A stretch of DNA of 64,000 nt, taken from positions 1 to 64,000 of the forward strand of contig NZ_FNYY01000016.1 of NCBI RefSeq assembly GCF_900109145.1, read 5' to 3'. Below the pieces are notes generated by a model. The model was given only the letters and a program-made list of their open reading frames with translations. It was not told where the DNA came from and ran no database searches. Shown here in pieces: positions 43,192 through 57,817 of the stretch (positions are counted from its first letter, which is position 1; every line of letters starts with the position of its first letter). Source of the DNA: Marinovum algicola (GTDB taxonomy: Bacteria; Pseudomonadota; Alphaproteobacteria; Rhodobacterales; Rhodobacteraceae). The translations under genes and the position numbers were made by a program.

Positions 43192-43486
43192 TCTGTCTTG
43201 TTCCTATCTCGGCGACCCTTCGGCCACTTGTTACCCATTTCGCTCATTCCGCGCAAGTCTATGGAATAGTTCTGCCTTAGAGTGAACGCATTCTACAATC
43301 CGTATGTATGCTCTAGCGGCGGCGCTTACGGTCGATCAACCCTAATGTGCGACACCAATACCACTGACACTCGGCGACTATACCAAAGGTTATAACGAGC
43401 ATCCTAATACGCCAATGCAGTATGCGATCAGGACGGATTAATATGGCTCGTACAAACCCTGCACTTTAAAGAGTAAGGACCCCGCG
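43192..43486. promoter_or_regulatory. AT-richer divergent promoter region
   Basis: This 295-bp gap separates the response regulator (minus) from the secreted protein and kinase (plus). It is clearly lower in GC than the genes and has no supported ORF. TATGTATGCT and TATAACGAGC-like stretches could supply -10 elements, but no single promoter stands out. Confidence 0.4.
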
Positions 43487-44011
43487 ATGACCTTGACCCT
43501 CAGGCCCCCTTCGACCATGGCCGCGATGCTTTTGCTGACACTGGCCTTTTTTGCCACCACCGCCCTGTCCGAAACGTTGAAGGCACCGGAGGGCGAGGTC
43601 ATCCTGACGGTCACCGGCAACGTGCATGTCACCAATGCGATGGACAAGGCGGAGTTCGATCTCGAGATGCTCGAGGCGCTGCCGGCCACCGAATTCACCA
43701 CCTCGACGATCTGGACCGCCGGCGAACAGACCTATACCGGTGTCGAGCTGAAGACCTTTCTCGACAGCCTGGAGGCCACCGGTACAATGATCGATGCCAC
43801 CGCGATCAACGATTATTCGGTCGAAATCCCGATCAGCGACGCGGTCGAAGGCGGGCCGATCCTGGCCTACAAGAGCGATGGCGCCTATATGTCCCGCCGC
43901 GACAAGGGCCCGATCTGGCTGATCTATCCCTATGATCAGAACGCCGACTACCGGTCCGAAACGATCTACAGCCGGAGCATCTGGCAGCTTGACCGGCTCA
44001 ACGTCAAGTAA
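43487..44011 (+). CDS. Secreted molybdopterin-oxidoreductase-fold protein, 174 residues
   Basis: It has a signal peptide (MTLTLRPPSTMAAMLLLTLAFFATTALSE), then a short domain like the Moco-binding fold of sulfite-oxidase proteins (VILTVTGNVHVTNAMDKAEFDLEMLEALPATEFTTSTIWTAGEQTYTGVELKTFLDSL and GPIWLIYPYD). It lacks the conserved cofactor Cys, so it is likely a ligand-binding relative rather than an enzyme. It sits 30 bp upstream of a hybrid kinase gene, as is common for this family, and may be the kinase's periplasmic sensor partner. Confidence 0.72.
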   Translation: MTLTLRPPSTMAAMLLLTLAFFATTALSETLKAPEGEVILTVTGNVHVTNAMDKAEFDLEMLEALPATEFTTSTIWTAGEQTYTGVELKTFLDSLEATGTMIDATAINDYSVEIPISDAVEGGPILAYKSDGAYMSRRDKGPIWLIYPYDQNADYRSETIYSRSIWQLDRLNVK

Positions 44012-44041
44012 TTCAGAAGTTAAGACAAAAGGGCGGACCGC

Positions 44042-46636
<2,595 letters not shown>

Positions 46637-46649
46637 GCCCTGCCCCCGG

Positions 46650-47285
46650 TCACTGACCGAGGATGCGTTTGACGTAGTTGCGGGTCTCGCGGAACGGCGG
46701 CACGCCACCGTATTTGCGCACCGCCCCCGGCCCGGCATTATAAGCCGCCAGCGCCAGCCGCCAGTCGCCGAAGCGGTCATATTGCGCGCGCAGGTACTTG
46801 GCCCCGCCGCGCAGGTTCTGCACCGGATCATGCGGATTGACCTTCAGCTCGCGCGCCGTGCCCGGCATCAGCTGCGTCAGCCCGATGGCGCCGACATGCG
46901 ACCGCGCCTTGCTGTTCCAGCCCGATTCCTGCTGGATCAGCGCCAGAAAGAGCTCTTCGGGAATGCGAAAGGCCGAAGCCTGGCGCTTGGCCTCGTCCAG
47001 ATAGGCCCCGACATGTTTGCCTCGCGGCCTGACCTTGATCCGGGCCAGTTGCAGGCTGCCGGCGGTGGCAATCACCGCCGAGGCGCCCACCGGCGGCGGC
47101 GCGGGCGCCACATCGCTGCGGGTCGACGTCACGCCGACACGTCGGTCGATCACCGCCGATTGTGCCTGCAAGATCTCCATCCGGCTGGCGCCTGCGGCGC
47201 TGAACAGCGCATCCGCCAGCATCGGGGTCGGGCAGGCCAAGAGAACGAGGGGTAGCAGTCGCCTTGTCACAAACACGTCACTCAC
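46650..47285 (-). CDS. Lytic transglycosylase (SLT domain)
   Basis: The 211-residue secreted protein has a signal peptide ([26 protein letters not shown]) and a C-terminal SLT domain: [96 protein letters not shown]. The catalytic Glu is in QQESGWN. It cleaves peptidoglycan glycan strands. It is convergent with the kinase gene (13-bp gap) and divergent from the thiamine operon; single lytic transglycosylases of this kind often serve conjugation or secretion machines, but none is seen here. Confidence 0.88.
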   Translation of the reverse strand: MSDVFVTRRLLPLVLLACPTPMLADALFSAAGASRMEILQAQSAVIDRRVGVTSTRSDVAPAPPPVGASAVIATAGSLQLARIKVRPRGKHVGAYLDEAKRQASAFRIPEELFLALIQQESGWNSKARSHVGAIGLTQLMPGTARELKVNPHDPVQNLRGGAKYLRAQYDRFGDWRLALAAYNAGPGAVRKYGGVPPFRETRNYVKRILGQ

Positions 47286-47469
47286 TCCTAAAGTTGATTA
47301 CCAAAGAAGCAGTAGCGGTTTCCCGGCGAGATTTCGGCGACCCGGATGTCGAGCGCAGGGCGCAAAAGGTTAGCCGCCCCAAGGCTTTCGAGAGCGCGCG
47401 GCACCGCACCGGACGACACAGGCCAAGGAATGGGTTGCACGGCGGCGCCGGCATGCCTATACGTCAACC

Positions 47470-47577
47470 CACGCAGGGGAGTCCCGCCGAGGGGACTGAG
47501 AGGCAGACAGGGCTTTGGCCCGGTGACGCGACCCTTTGAACCTGACCCAGTTGACACTGGCGTAGGAAGCTGAGGGC
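47470..47577 (+). promoter_or_regulatory. TPP riboswitch (THI element)
   Basis: The leader shows the conserved THI-box pieces in order: GGGGA, the CTGAGA pyrimidine-sensing motif (47535 minus about 20), ACCCTTTGAACCTGA, then GTTGACACTGGCGTAGGAAGC. It precedes thiC by about 110 nt with no gene between. Binding of thiamine pyrophosphate should lower expression of the thi operon; a GGGGG/CCCCC hairpin just after it (47585-47597) may be part of the expression platform. Confidence 0.93.
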
Positions 47578-47661
47578 GCATCATGGGGGGTTCCCCCGGC
47601 TCCCTGACAAGTCGGCCCCGCGCCGCCGCCTCCTCTCCCGGATCATCTGGTGTCTTTTTGA

Positions 47662-50453
<2,792 letters not shown>

Positions 50454-50620
50454 GGTCTCGGGCCTCACCCTGTCCGAGGCGCTGGCCGAGCTGGGCTTTG
50501 ACAGCCCCGCCGTCGCCACCGCGCTGAACGGCGATTTCGTGCCGCGCGACAGCCGCGCCGCGACCGCCTTGCAACACGGCGACCGGCTGGAAGTGCTGGC
50601 CCCGATGCAGGGAGGCTGAA

Positions 50621-51388
50621 ATGCGGATCTACGGAGAGACAATCGCCTCGCGGCTGCTGCTCGGCACCGCGCAATACCCCTCGCCCGCCGTGTTGCAGGA
50701 CGTGATCCGCGCCAGCGGCACCGGCCTTGTCACCGTCTCGCTGCGTCGCGAAACTGCCGATGGCGCCGGCGAGGGCTTTTGGCGCACCCTGCGCGAGACC
50801 GGTGCCCGCATCCTGCCCAACACCGCCGGCTGCCACACCGTCAAGGAAGCGGTGACCACCGCCCATATGGCGCGCGAGGTCTTTGCCACCGACTGGCTCA
50901 AGCTCGAGGTGATCGGCCATGCCGATACCCTGCAACCGGATGTCTTTGCCCTGGTCGAGGCAGCGCGGATCCTCACCTCGGAGGGGTTCAAGGTGTTTCC
51001 CTATACCACCGATGATCTGGTGGTCGGCGAACGGCTGCTTGATGCCGGCTGCGAGCTGCTGATGCCCTGGGGCGCGCCGATCGGCTCGGGCCAGGGGCTG
51101 CGCAATCCCGATGCCCTGCGCGCCATGCGGGCGCATTTCCCCGGTGTTCCGCTGGTCGTCGACGCCGGCATCGGCCGGCCCTCCGACGCGGCGCAGGCGA
51201 TGGAGCTGGGCATGGATGCGGTGCTCCTGAACACCGCCGTGGCCCAGGCCGGCGACCCCGCCGGGATGGCACGCGCCATGGCGCTGGCCGTCGAGGCCGG
51301 GCGCGCGGGCTTTGACGCCGACCCGATGGACCGCCGCGACCTGGCGGTGCCCTCGACCCCGGTGCTCGGCCTGGCGGAGCTGGCGTGA
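50621..51388 (+). CDS. thiG: Thiazole synthase
   Basis: The 255-residue TIM-barrel enzyme has [54 protein letters not shown] (substrate Lys region), [26 protein letters not shown], and [12 protein letters not shown] with [32 protein letters not shown]. It assembles the thiazole from DXP, the ThiO imine and ThiS thiocarboxylate. It follows thiS by 1 nt. Confidence 0.95.
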   Translation: MRIYGETIASRLLLGTAQYPSPAVLQDVIRASGTGLVTVSLRRETADGAGEGFWRTLRETGARILPNTAGCHTVKEAVTTAHMAREVFATDWLKLEVIGHADTLQPDVFALVEAARILTSEGFKVFPYTTDDLVVGERLLDAGCELLMPWGAPIGSGQGLRNPDALRAMRAHFPGVPLVVDAGIGRPSDAAQAMELGMDAVLLNTAVAQAGDPAGMARAMALAVEAGRAGFDADPMDRRDLAVPSTPVLGLAELA

Positions 51389-51978
51389 TGCAGCGGTTCT
51401 ATCTGATCGTGGGCCATGTCGCCCGGCTGGAACTCTTGGTGCCGCAGGGGGTGAAGCTGGTGCAGCTGCGCATCAAGGACCAGCCCGAGGCCGAGGTGCG
51501 GCGCCAGATCGCCCGCGCCCGCGATATCTGTGCCGTGCAGGGCGCGCAGCTGGTGGTCAACGATTTCTGGCAGGCGGCGCTCGATCTGAACTGTTCCTTC
51601 GTGCATCTCGGGCAGGAGGACATGGAGACCGCCGATTTCGCCGCCCTGCGCCGCGCCGGGGTGCGCTTTGGCCTGTCGACCCATGACGACGCGGAACTGG
51701 AGCGTGCCCTCTCGCTCGATCCGGCCTATGTGGCGCTTGGCCCGGTCTATCCGACATTGCTGAAAAAGATGAAATGGGCGCCGCAGGGCCTTGACCGGGT
51801 GACCGCCTGGAAACGCCGTACCGGCCAGGTGCCGCTGGTGGCCATCGGCGGGCTGACGCCCGAGCGCGCGCCCGGGGTTCTGGCGGCCGGCGCCGACAGC
51901 CTCGCGGTGGTGACCGATGTGCAGCAGGCCGAAGACCCCGAGGCGCGGGTGCGCGACTGGCTGAAGGTCTGCCAATGA
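51388..51978 (+). CDS. thiE: Thiamine-phosphate synthase
   Basis: The 196-residue TIM-barrel protein joins HMP-PP and thiazole phosphate. Motifs are VKLVQLRIKDQ, LVVNDFWQAAL, VHLGQEDM, GLSTHDDAELERAL, YVALGPVYPTLLKKMKWAPQGL and VAIGGLTPERAPGVLAAGADSLAVVTDV. ATG 51388 overlaps the thiG stop (TGATG); a GTG one codon earlier is possible. Its stop overlaps thiF. Confidence 0.92.
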   Translation: MQRFYLIVGHVARLELLVPQGVKLVQLRIKDQPEAEVRRQIARARDICAVQGAQLVVNDFWQAALDLNCSFVHLGQEDMETADFAALRRAGVRFGLSTHDDAELERALSLDPAYVALGPVYPTLLKKMKWAPQGLDRVTAWKRRTGQVPLVAIGGLTPERAPGVLAAGADSLAVVTDVQQAEDPEARVRDWLKVCQ

Positions 51979-52940
51979 GCCGCTATGCCCGCCAGGAGAT
52001 CCTGCCCGAGGTCGGCGCCGCCGGCCAGGAGCGGCTGCGCCAGGCGCATGTCGTTGTGATCGGCGCCGGCGGGCTGGGCTGTCCGGTGCTGCAATATCTC
52101 GCCGGTGCCGGTGTCGGGCGGATCACGCTCTTTGATCCCGACCATGTCGAGGAAAGCAACCTGCACCGCCAGCCGCTCTACCGCATGGCGGACCTTGGCC
52201 GCCCCAAGGCGGAGGCCGCCGCCGAAGCCTTGCGCGGCTTCAACCCCGAGGTACGGCTGCGCGCCCATGTGGCGCCGCTGGGGCCCGGCCTTGCCCCCGG
52301 TCTGGTGCAGGCGGCCGATCTGGTGATCGATGCCGCCGACAGTTTCGCGGTGTCTTACATCTTGTCCGACGCCTGCCTCGCCGCCGGCACGCCGCTGATC
52401 TCGGCCAGCGCGCTGGGCCAGTCGGGTTATGCCGGTGGATTCTGCGGTGGCGCGCCGTCGCTGCGCGCGGTTTTTCCCGATCTGCCAACCTCGGGCGCCA
52501 CCTGCGCCACCGCCGGCGTCCTCGGCCCGGCGGTCGGCATGATCGGCAGCTTGCAGGCGCAGCTGGCCTTGCAGCTTCTGCTCGGCACCGGCGCGCCGCT
52601 GGGCCGGGTGGTCTCGGTCGATCTGGCCACGATGCGCTTTGGCGGTTTCACCTTCCTCGGCAGCCCCGAACCGGCGCGCCCCTGGCCCTTTCTGGCGCCC
52701 GCGATGCTGCGCCCGGACGATCTGGTGATCGAGCTGCGCGACGCCGCCGAAGCCCCCTGCCCGATCACGCCAGAGGCGCTGCGGCTGCCCATGGAAGAGG
52801 TTCCCGGGCTGACCCCCGCCCCCGGGCAACGGCTGGTCCTGTGCTGCGCCTCGGGGCTGCGCGCCTGGCGCGCGGGCTTGACGTTGCAGGCGCAAGGCAT
52901 TGAAAATATGTCGATTATCGCCGCGAAGGCCTGCGCGTGA
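51975..52940 (+). CDS. thiF: ThiS adenylyltransferase with remnant rhodanese tail
   Basis: The 321-residue E1-like enzyme has VVVIGAGGLGCPVLQYLAGAGVGRITLFDPDHVEESNLHRQPLYRMADLGRPKAEAA (ATP site) and adenylates the ThiS C-terminus. The C-terminal 55 or so residues keep a rhodanese-like piece (EEVPGL, then RLVLCCASGLRAWRAGLTLQAQGI), shorter than a full rhodanese domain. The usual zinc-site Cys pairs of MoeB proteins are reduced. It is last in the operon. A parS-like palindrome fills the 27-bp gap to the next, convergent gene. Confidence 0.9.
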   Translation: MSRYARQEILPEVGAAGQERLRQAHVVVIGAGGLGCPVLQYLAGAGVGRITLFDPDHVEESNLHRQPLYRMADLGRPKAEAAAEALRGFNPEVRLRAHVAPLGPGLAPGLVQAADLVIDAADSFAVSYILSDACLAAGTPLISASALGQSGYAGGFCGGAPSLRAVFPDLPTSGATCATAGVLGPAVGMIGSLQAQLALQLLLGTGAPLGRVVSVDLATMRFGGFTFLGSPEPARPWPFLAPAMLRPDDLVIELRDAAEAPCPITPEALRLPMEEVPGLTPAPGQRLVLCCASGLRAWRAGLTLQAQGIENMSIIAAKACA

Positions 52941-52945
52941 CGGGG

Positions 52946-52965
52946 AAATTGCCCATGGGCAATTT
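52946..52965. other. Candidate parS site 3
   Basis: AAATTGCCCATGGGCAATTT is a perfect 20-bp palindrome sharing an 18-bp core with the two sites after parB. It exactly fits the 27-bp gap between the convergent thiF and kinase genes, 4.9 kb from parB. Confidence 0.75.
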
Positions 52966-52967
52966 TG

Positions 52968-54917
52968 TCATTCCGCCGCCATCTCCTCTTCGGCCGCCGG
53001 CAGCCAGACGGTAAACTCGGCGCCGCCGGCCTTGCGGTTGCGCACCGAGATCAGCCCGCCGGCGCGCTGGATCAACGTCTGCGAGATCGACAGGCCAAGG
53101 CCGGTGCCCTCGCCCCGTTTGGTGGTGAAAAACGGATCGAAAACCGCGCTCAGCATCGCGTCGGGCACCCCGGGGCCGCTGTCGCGCACCTTGAGCGCGG
53201 TGCCGCGGCGGCCGTTGCGGCGCGCTTCGGTCAGGAGAAGCGCGAGCCGGCCGCCCTGGCCCATGGCCTGCACCGCGTTGATGATCAGGTTGACGACCAC
53301 CTGCTGCATCTCGCCGGGGGCAATGCGCACCGGCGGCACGTCGTCCAGCCGGGTTTCGACACGGACACCGGCCTTGTCGATCACATGCTCCACCAGAACC
53401 AGGCAATCGCCGAGCACCGGGGCAAGATCGACCTGGCCGCCCATTTCCTCGATCTCGCCGGGGGCGGCGAATTTCAGCAGCTTGCCGACAATCGCCTGAA
53501 TGCGCCCGACCTGGGCGTCGATCAGGTTGAGCTCGGTCGCGACCGGGGCGGCGCGCTCCTGCAAGGCCTCGCGCATCACGTCGAGATTGCCCTGGATCAC
53601 CGCCACCGGATTGTTGATCTCATGCGCCACGCCGGCGGTGATCTCGCCGATCGAGGCCAGCTTTTCGCTCATCACCAACTGCCGGTAGGTTTCTTCCAGC
53701 TTGGCGTTGGCCGCACGCAGCTCGGCGGTGCGTTCCTCGACGCGGGTGTTCAGCTCATCGGCCCAGGCGCGCAGCTTGCGGTCGCGGTCCTGCACCTGGT
53801 CGAGCAGATCGTCGAGATGGCCGGCGACGGCGGCAATCTCGTCGCGCCGCTTCATCCGCCCGATCCGCGCCGAAAGGTCGCCGCGTCCGACCCGGGCCAT
53901 GGTCTGTGTCATCCGCTCCAGCGGCGCAAAGATTCCGCCGGCCATCCAGAGAAACACCGGCGCCGAGAGCACCAGAACCGCAAAGAACGCCGCCAGCATC
54001 CACAGGAAGGCCTGCCGCTTGGCGGCGGTGAACGGCGCCTCGAGAAAGCCGACATAGAGCATGCCCACACGGTCGCCGAAACTGTCGGTCAGCGGCATAT
54101 ACGCCGAAATATACCAGTCGTTGACCACGAAGGCGCGGTCGAGCCAGGTCTTGCCCTGGCCCAGAACCTGGCCGCGCACCGCCGCCGAGACCCGGGTGCC
54201 AAGCGCGCGCACATCCTCGAACAGCCGCACGTTGGTGCTGACCCGCACGTCATCAAGGAACAGTGTCGCCGTGCCCTGCCGTTCGCCGCCGGTGACGGCG
54301 TTGAGATAGACCAGCGCGTTGATCGAATCGATGAAATCCAGGTTGCGGTTCAACAGGATGCCCCCCACCAGCACGCCGTCATGTCCGGGCAGGCGCACCG
54401 GGCTGGCGGAATGCACCACCATGCCGCGATCCTCGACCTCGCGGTCGGTGGGCACCGCGGCCTCGGTCTCGATCAGCGGGATGCGGGCCTGTGCGGCCAG
54501 CGGCGCCGGCAGCGCCCCGGCGGGAAAGATATCGATCCGGGTGTCGGGGCGGCTGAGCCCGGCGGCGATCACCGGCCAGCGGTCGGCCTGCGCGCCGGCG
54601 GCCTCGGCCGGCAGGTAATACAGGAAATCGAGGCCCAGTTCGGCCTGCTTTTGCCGGAAATACGCCGCCGGATCGCCCTCGGCCAGCACTTCGGCGAATT
54701 CGACCGAGCCGGCCAGCCCGTGCAGCTCTTCGCCGGTGCCGGTCATCAGCCGGTTGAGATATTGCTCGGCAATCCGCAGGTCGCTTTCGACATTGGCGAT
54801 CAGCACCTTGTCGTAATCCGCTGTCCAGCGGGTCATGCCGAGCAGCAGGAGCAGCGGCATCAGCAGGATCAGGGGGGCAAGCGCCAGGATCAGCAGGCGC
54901 AGGCGAACCGATTGCAT
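52968..54917 (-). CDS. Sensor histidine kinase (Cache-HAMP-HisKA-ATPase)
   Basis: The 649-residue membrane kinase has a first helix at about residues 8-28, a large periplasmic Cache-like domain (about 30-285, with GVLVGGILLNRNLDFIDSINAL and WYISAYMPLTDSFGDRVGMLYVGF), a second helix (about 290-312) and HAMP (about 313-365). A coiled coil follows (LRAWADELNTRVEERTAELRAANAKLEETYRQL), then HisKA with His432 in AGVAHEINNPVAVIQ, and an ATPase domain (NLIINAVQAMG, VRDSGPGVP, GEGTGLGLSIS). I use ATG 54917. It resembles DctB-type kinases. No response regulator gene adjoins it, so its partner is elsewhere. Confidence 0.9.
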   Translation of the reverse strand: MQSVRLRLLILALAPLILLMPLLLLLGMTRWTADYDKVLIANVESDLRIAEQYLNRLMTGTGEELHGLAGSVEFAEVLAEGDPAAYFRQKQAELGLDFLYYLPAEAAGAQADRWPVIAAGLSRPDTRIDIFPAGALPAPLAAQARIPLIETEAAVPTDREVEDRGMVVHSASPVRLPGHDGVLVGGILLNRNLDFIDSINALVYLNAVTGGERQGTATLFLDDVRVSTNVRLFEDVRALGTRVSAAVRGQVLGQGKTWLDRAFVVNDWYISAYMPLTDSFGDRVGMLYVGFLEAPFTAAKRQAFLWMLAAFFAVLVLSAPVFLWMAGGIFAPLERMTQTMARVGRGDLSARIGRMKRRDEIAAVAGHLDDLLDQVQDRDRKLRAWADELNTRVEERTAELRAANAKLEETYRQLVMSEKLASIGEITAGVAHEINNPVAVIQGNLDVMREALQERAAPVATELNLIDAQVGRIQAIVGKLLKFAAPGEIEEMGGQVDLAPVLGDCLVLVEHVIDKAGVRVETRLDDVPPVRIAPGEMQQVVVNLIINAVQAMGQGGRLALLLTEARRNGRRGTALKVRDSGPGVPDAMLSAVFDPFFTTKRGEGTGLGLSISQTLIQRAGGLISVRNRKAGGAEFTVWLPAAEEEMAAE

Positions 54918-54969
54918 CAAGAGACCCTCCCGCCGGCCAGACTATCGGCGGCCGACGGGGCGCGCAAAC

Positions 54970-55989
54970 TCAGATCGGGTTTTTCTCCGCATAGGTCCGA
55001 AAGAACGCCAGAAACGCCCGGTCGGGATCGCGTGCGGGCTCTCTGCCCCGGCTCCAGTCGCGCCATTCGCCCTCGACGTGATAGATGTCATACCCCGGGT
55101 GGCGCAGCCGCGCAGTCTCGTAGGTTTCGCTGCGCAGGGCGGTGCCGCGGCTTTCCAGCCAGGCCGGCCGCGGCCGGGGTTCCGGCACCAGCCGCTCTTC
55201 GGTGCCGGCCATCCGCGCCTTGCGGCCCACCTTGGAAAAGCTCAGCTCGCGTTCCGCCTGGGCCGAGGTGCCGCTGTCCTTGCGCCACCAGCGCAGCTCG
55301 ACATGGGTCACCCGCCGGCCGGTCTTGACCGGCTCGATCTCGACCACGTAGTCGCTCAGCGCATTGACCTCGGCCATCGCCGGCTCGATCGCCCGCAGCT
55401 TGAGGTTCGACCAGGAGGTGAGCTTGCCCTTCGCGACGCCGAGAATGCCGCGCAGATCCTCGAGGCTGAAGCGTTCCGACGAGCGATAGCGCAGATTGCC
55501 GCGTTTCTGGATCATCTCGTAAAGCGTCAGCGCATATTTCGACGACAGCGCGAACATCACCTCGCGTTGCAGGCGGGCAAAGACGGTGCTGTCCTTGATG
55601 ATCCGCCGCAGCCGCTGCGGGATCTCGTATTCCAGCAGCCCGTCGCGCCGCGTGGTCTCGATATTGCCACCCAGAAGCTGCACCCGCTCGATCGCCTCTT
55701 CGCCGTCACGGGTGACGCGGACCTTGACGATCGAGGACATCAGCCGCTCGATGCTCTCGCCGACCCGGTCGTTGGAATTGTGCGAACCGCGCAAATCGGC
55801 CTTGGCGATCACATGGGTCACCGGCTTGTCGATGGCATCCCAAGCGTTTTCCAGCAGCTGGTTGTAGATCCGGCGGTCCGCCAGCGTCAGCGGGGTGACC
55901 TCGACAAGGTCGACCAGCTCGCCGGGTTTGACGAGGCTTTCGGCGTTTGGCCGCGCCTCGATGGTGCGATAAGGTTTGCCTGTGGCCAC
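54970..55989 (-). CDS. repB: Plasmid replication initiator, Rep_3 superfamily (RepB type)
   Basis: The 339-residue protein has paired winged-helix domains of Rep_3 initiators: LVDLVEVTPLTLADRRIYNQLLENAW, VAKADLRGSHNSNDRVGESIERLMSSIVKVRV, FARLQREVMFALSSKYALTLYEMIQKRGNLRYRSSERFSLEDLRGILGVAKGKLTSWSNLKLRAIEPAMAEVNALSDYVVEIEPVKTGRRVTHVELRW. It binds iterons to start replication. The iteron region lies directly upstream, between this gene and parAB. Symbol use follows Roseobacter plasmid naming. Confidence 0.9.
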   Translation of the reverse strand: MATGKPYRTIEARPNAESLVKPGELVDLVEVTPLTLADRRIYNQLLENAWDAIDKPVTHVIAKADLRGSHNSNDRVGESIERLMSSIVKVRVTRDGEEAIERVQLLGGNIETTRRDGLLEYEIPQRLRRIIKDSTVFARLQREVMFALSSKYALTLYEMIQKRGNLRYRSSERFSLEDLRGILGVAKGKLTSWSNLKLRAIEPAMAEVNALSDYVVEIEPVKTGRRVTHVELRWWRKDSGTSAQAERELSFSKVGRKARMAGTEERLVPEPRPRPAWLESRGTALRSETYETARLRHPGYDIYHVEGEWRDWSRGREPARDPDRAFLAFFRTYAEKNPI

Positions 55990-56062
55990 GTGCGTTACCT
56001 GACTGCTCTTACTTTTGTAGGCCTTTGGGCGTAAGATATCAAAAGCCGACGCCCCCGTCCAT

Positions 56063-56084
56063 CACCCGAAAGGTAAGCTTTCGC
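56063..56084 (+). repeat. Iteron-like element upstream of rep, possible rep operator
   Basis: A 22-bp element from CACCCGAAAGG to AGCTTTCGC contains inverted arms CGAAAG/CTTTCG around GTAAG. It is 74 bp upstream of the rep start, where initiators often repress their own gene. It is identical to 61308-61329. Confidence 0.75.
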
Positions 56085-56164
56085 GCCGGGGATTCGCGCC
56101 ACCCGATTCGCAATGCCCTGCCCCGCAAGGCTTTTTTCAACGGTTTTTTTGCCCCTGTGGCGCG

Positions 56165-56272
56165 CACCCGAAAGGTAAGTTTTCCGCCCTGCCCGATCCG
56201 TAAGCCCCGCCGCCCCGATGCGTAAGGACAAACACCCCGAAGCGTAAGCCATGCCGCCCCGGGACGTAAGAA
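56165..56272 (+). repeat. Iteron array, five units, 22-bp spacing
   Basis: GTAAG occurs at 56175, 56200, 56222, 56244 and 56266; the last four are exactly 22 bp apart and the first is 25 bp off. Each is preceded by a CCCGA- or CCCGG-like box. A related inverted copy (GCTTACTTTTCGGGTGC) is at 56418-56434. Regular two-turn spacing is the mark of Rep_3 iterons. Confidence 0.85.
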
Positions 56273-56614
56273 TTGGGCGGAATTCCCGTGGTTTGGCAAT
56301 GCGTTGGATGACGCGAACAAGGAATCCTTGAATCCAGAACAAGAGGGTTTTTTAAATTTGGATTTTTGGGGGTTTTGCCTGCCGCCCGGACACCGTTTGA
56401 AGCCGCGACCCGGCCAAGCTTACTTTTCGGGTGCCGCACGGTGCGAAAAAGCCCCGAGGTTCGGAAATTGGGGGCCTCTCCGGTGTTTTCGCGGCATTGG
56501 CGGGCAATCGCGCAACTTCCGCTATTTTCGGCATCCGCTGCCGGATTTCGCACTTGAGACGGCTGGCCACAGGGTCCATGATTCGCGTCAAACCATCCCC
56601 CTGAGAGGTAGGAC

Positions 56615-57817
56615 ATGGAGCAGTCAGCCCTTCCCCCGGTGTCCCTGCGCGAGCTCGACCAGCTTGCCGGGCGCGCCTCCACCGTCATCTCGCGCCTGCG
56701 CGACCGCCTGTATGCCCCCGGCACCGAAAAGCGGCTCGAGCTGCAATTCAACGTGCGCCGCGCCGCCGAGATGGTCGGACGCAGCGAAAAGGCGATCCGC
56801 GACGCCGAGGCCGACGGCCGCCTGCCGGCGCCGGAGAAAGACCCCGAGACCGGGCGGCGCACCGGCTACAGCCTGACCGATGTGAACCGCATGCGCCAGC
56901 TTTTCGGCACCTTGCCGCATCGGGCGCCCGACGATCCGGCGATGGTGCTGGCGGTTCAGAACTTCAAGGGCGGTGTCGGCAAATCGACCACCGTCTGTCA
57001 CCTGGCGCAATATCTCGCGCTCAAGGGCTATCGCGTCTGCGTCATCGATTGCGACAGCCAGGCTTCGACCACCTCGGTTTTCGGGTTGAACCCCGACGTC
57101 GATGTGGATGAAGACGAGGACACGCTTTACCCGTTCTTTCGCCATGGCGGCCCGCCCGATCTGAGCTATGCGCTGCGCGCCACCTATTGGCCGAACATCG
57201 CGCTGATCCCCGCCAATTTGGGCCTCTATGACGCCGAATATGAATTCGCCGCCCGCATGGCGCGCGAGAAATCCTTTGTGCTCGACCGGCTGCGTCACGG
57301 TATCGAGACCATCAAGGACCGCTTTGATGTCATCCTGCTTGATCCGCCGCCGGCGCTTGGCATGCTTTCGCTGTCTGTGCTGCGCGCGGCCGAGGCGCTG
57401 GTGATCCCGGCGCCGCCCAACAACATCGATTTCGGCTCTACCGCGCATTTCCTCAAGATGCTCGGCGCCACGCTCAATGAGCTGGCCGAGGCCGGAGGCG
57501 CGCGGGATTATGCATTTGTTAAAATTCTTGCGACCAAGATGAATGACACCAAATCGGCGCATGTCGCCATCAAGCGGATGATGGATGCGGTCTTTCCCAT
57601 GGATATGCTTCTCTCTGTGCAGAAGGACAGTGCCGAGATCGACAACGCGACGGCCAATCTCTCGACGGTCTACGAGCTGACCGGCGCCGCCACCCGCACC
57701 GAGACCCACAAGCGCTGCCGCGCTTATCTCGATGCGGTGGGCCGCGAGATCGAGATTCTGATCCGCAAGACCTGGCCGAGCCATCACGCGCAGCTGCGCA
57801 AGGAAGGACTGCTATGA
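56615..57817 (+). CDS. parA: Plasmid partition ATPase ParA
   Basis: The 400-residue protein has an N-terminal helix-turn-helix (LQFNVRRAAEMVGRSEKAIRDAEADGRLPAPEKDPETGRRTGYSLTDVNRMRQLFGT). A deviant Walker A (NFKGGVGKSTTVCHLAQYLA) and the motifs CVIDCDSQAS and FDVILLDPPPALG follow. It is a type Ia ParA that can bind its own promoter through the N-terminal domain. GAGAGG precedes the ATG, and it overlaps parB by 4 bp. Confidence 0.93.
   Translation: MEQSALPPVSLRELDQLAGRASTVISRLRDRLYAPGTEKRLELQFNVRRAAEMVGRSEKAIRDAEADGRLPAPEKDPETGRRTGYSLTDVNRMRQLFGTLPHRAPDDPAMVLAVQNFKGGVGKSTTVCHLAQYLALKGYRVCVIDCDSQASTTSVFGLNPDVDVDEDEDTLYPFFRHGGPPDLSYALRATYWPNIALIPANLGLYDAEYEFAARMAREKSFVLDRLRHGIETIKDRFDVILLDPPPALGMLSLSVLRAAEALVIPAPPNNIDFGSTAHFLKMLGATLNELAEAGGARDYAFVKILATKMNDTKSAHVAIKRMMDAVFPMDMLLSVQKDSAEIDNATANLSTVYELTGAATRTETHKRCRAYLDAVGREIEILIRKTWPSHHAQLRKEGLL

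Larger units (their letters stand above)
56005..56440. other. Origin of replication (oriV) with iterons and AT-rich stretch
   Basis: The 625-bp gap between rep and parA holds repeated GTAAG-centred motifs (iterons) and an AT-rich tract at 56340-56375 (TTTTTTAAATTTGGATTTTT) fit for strand opening. No coding sequence is supported. I found no convincing DnaA box. The right part (56440-56614) should contain the parAB promoter. Confidence 0.8.
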
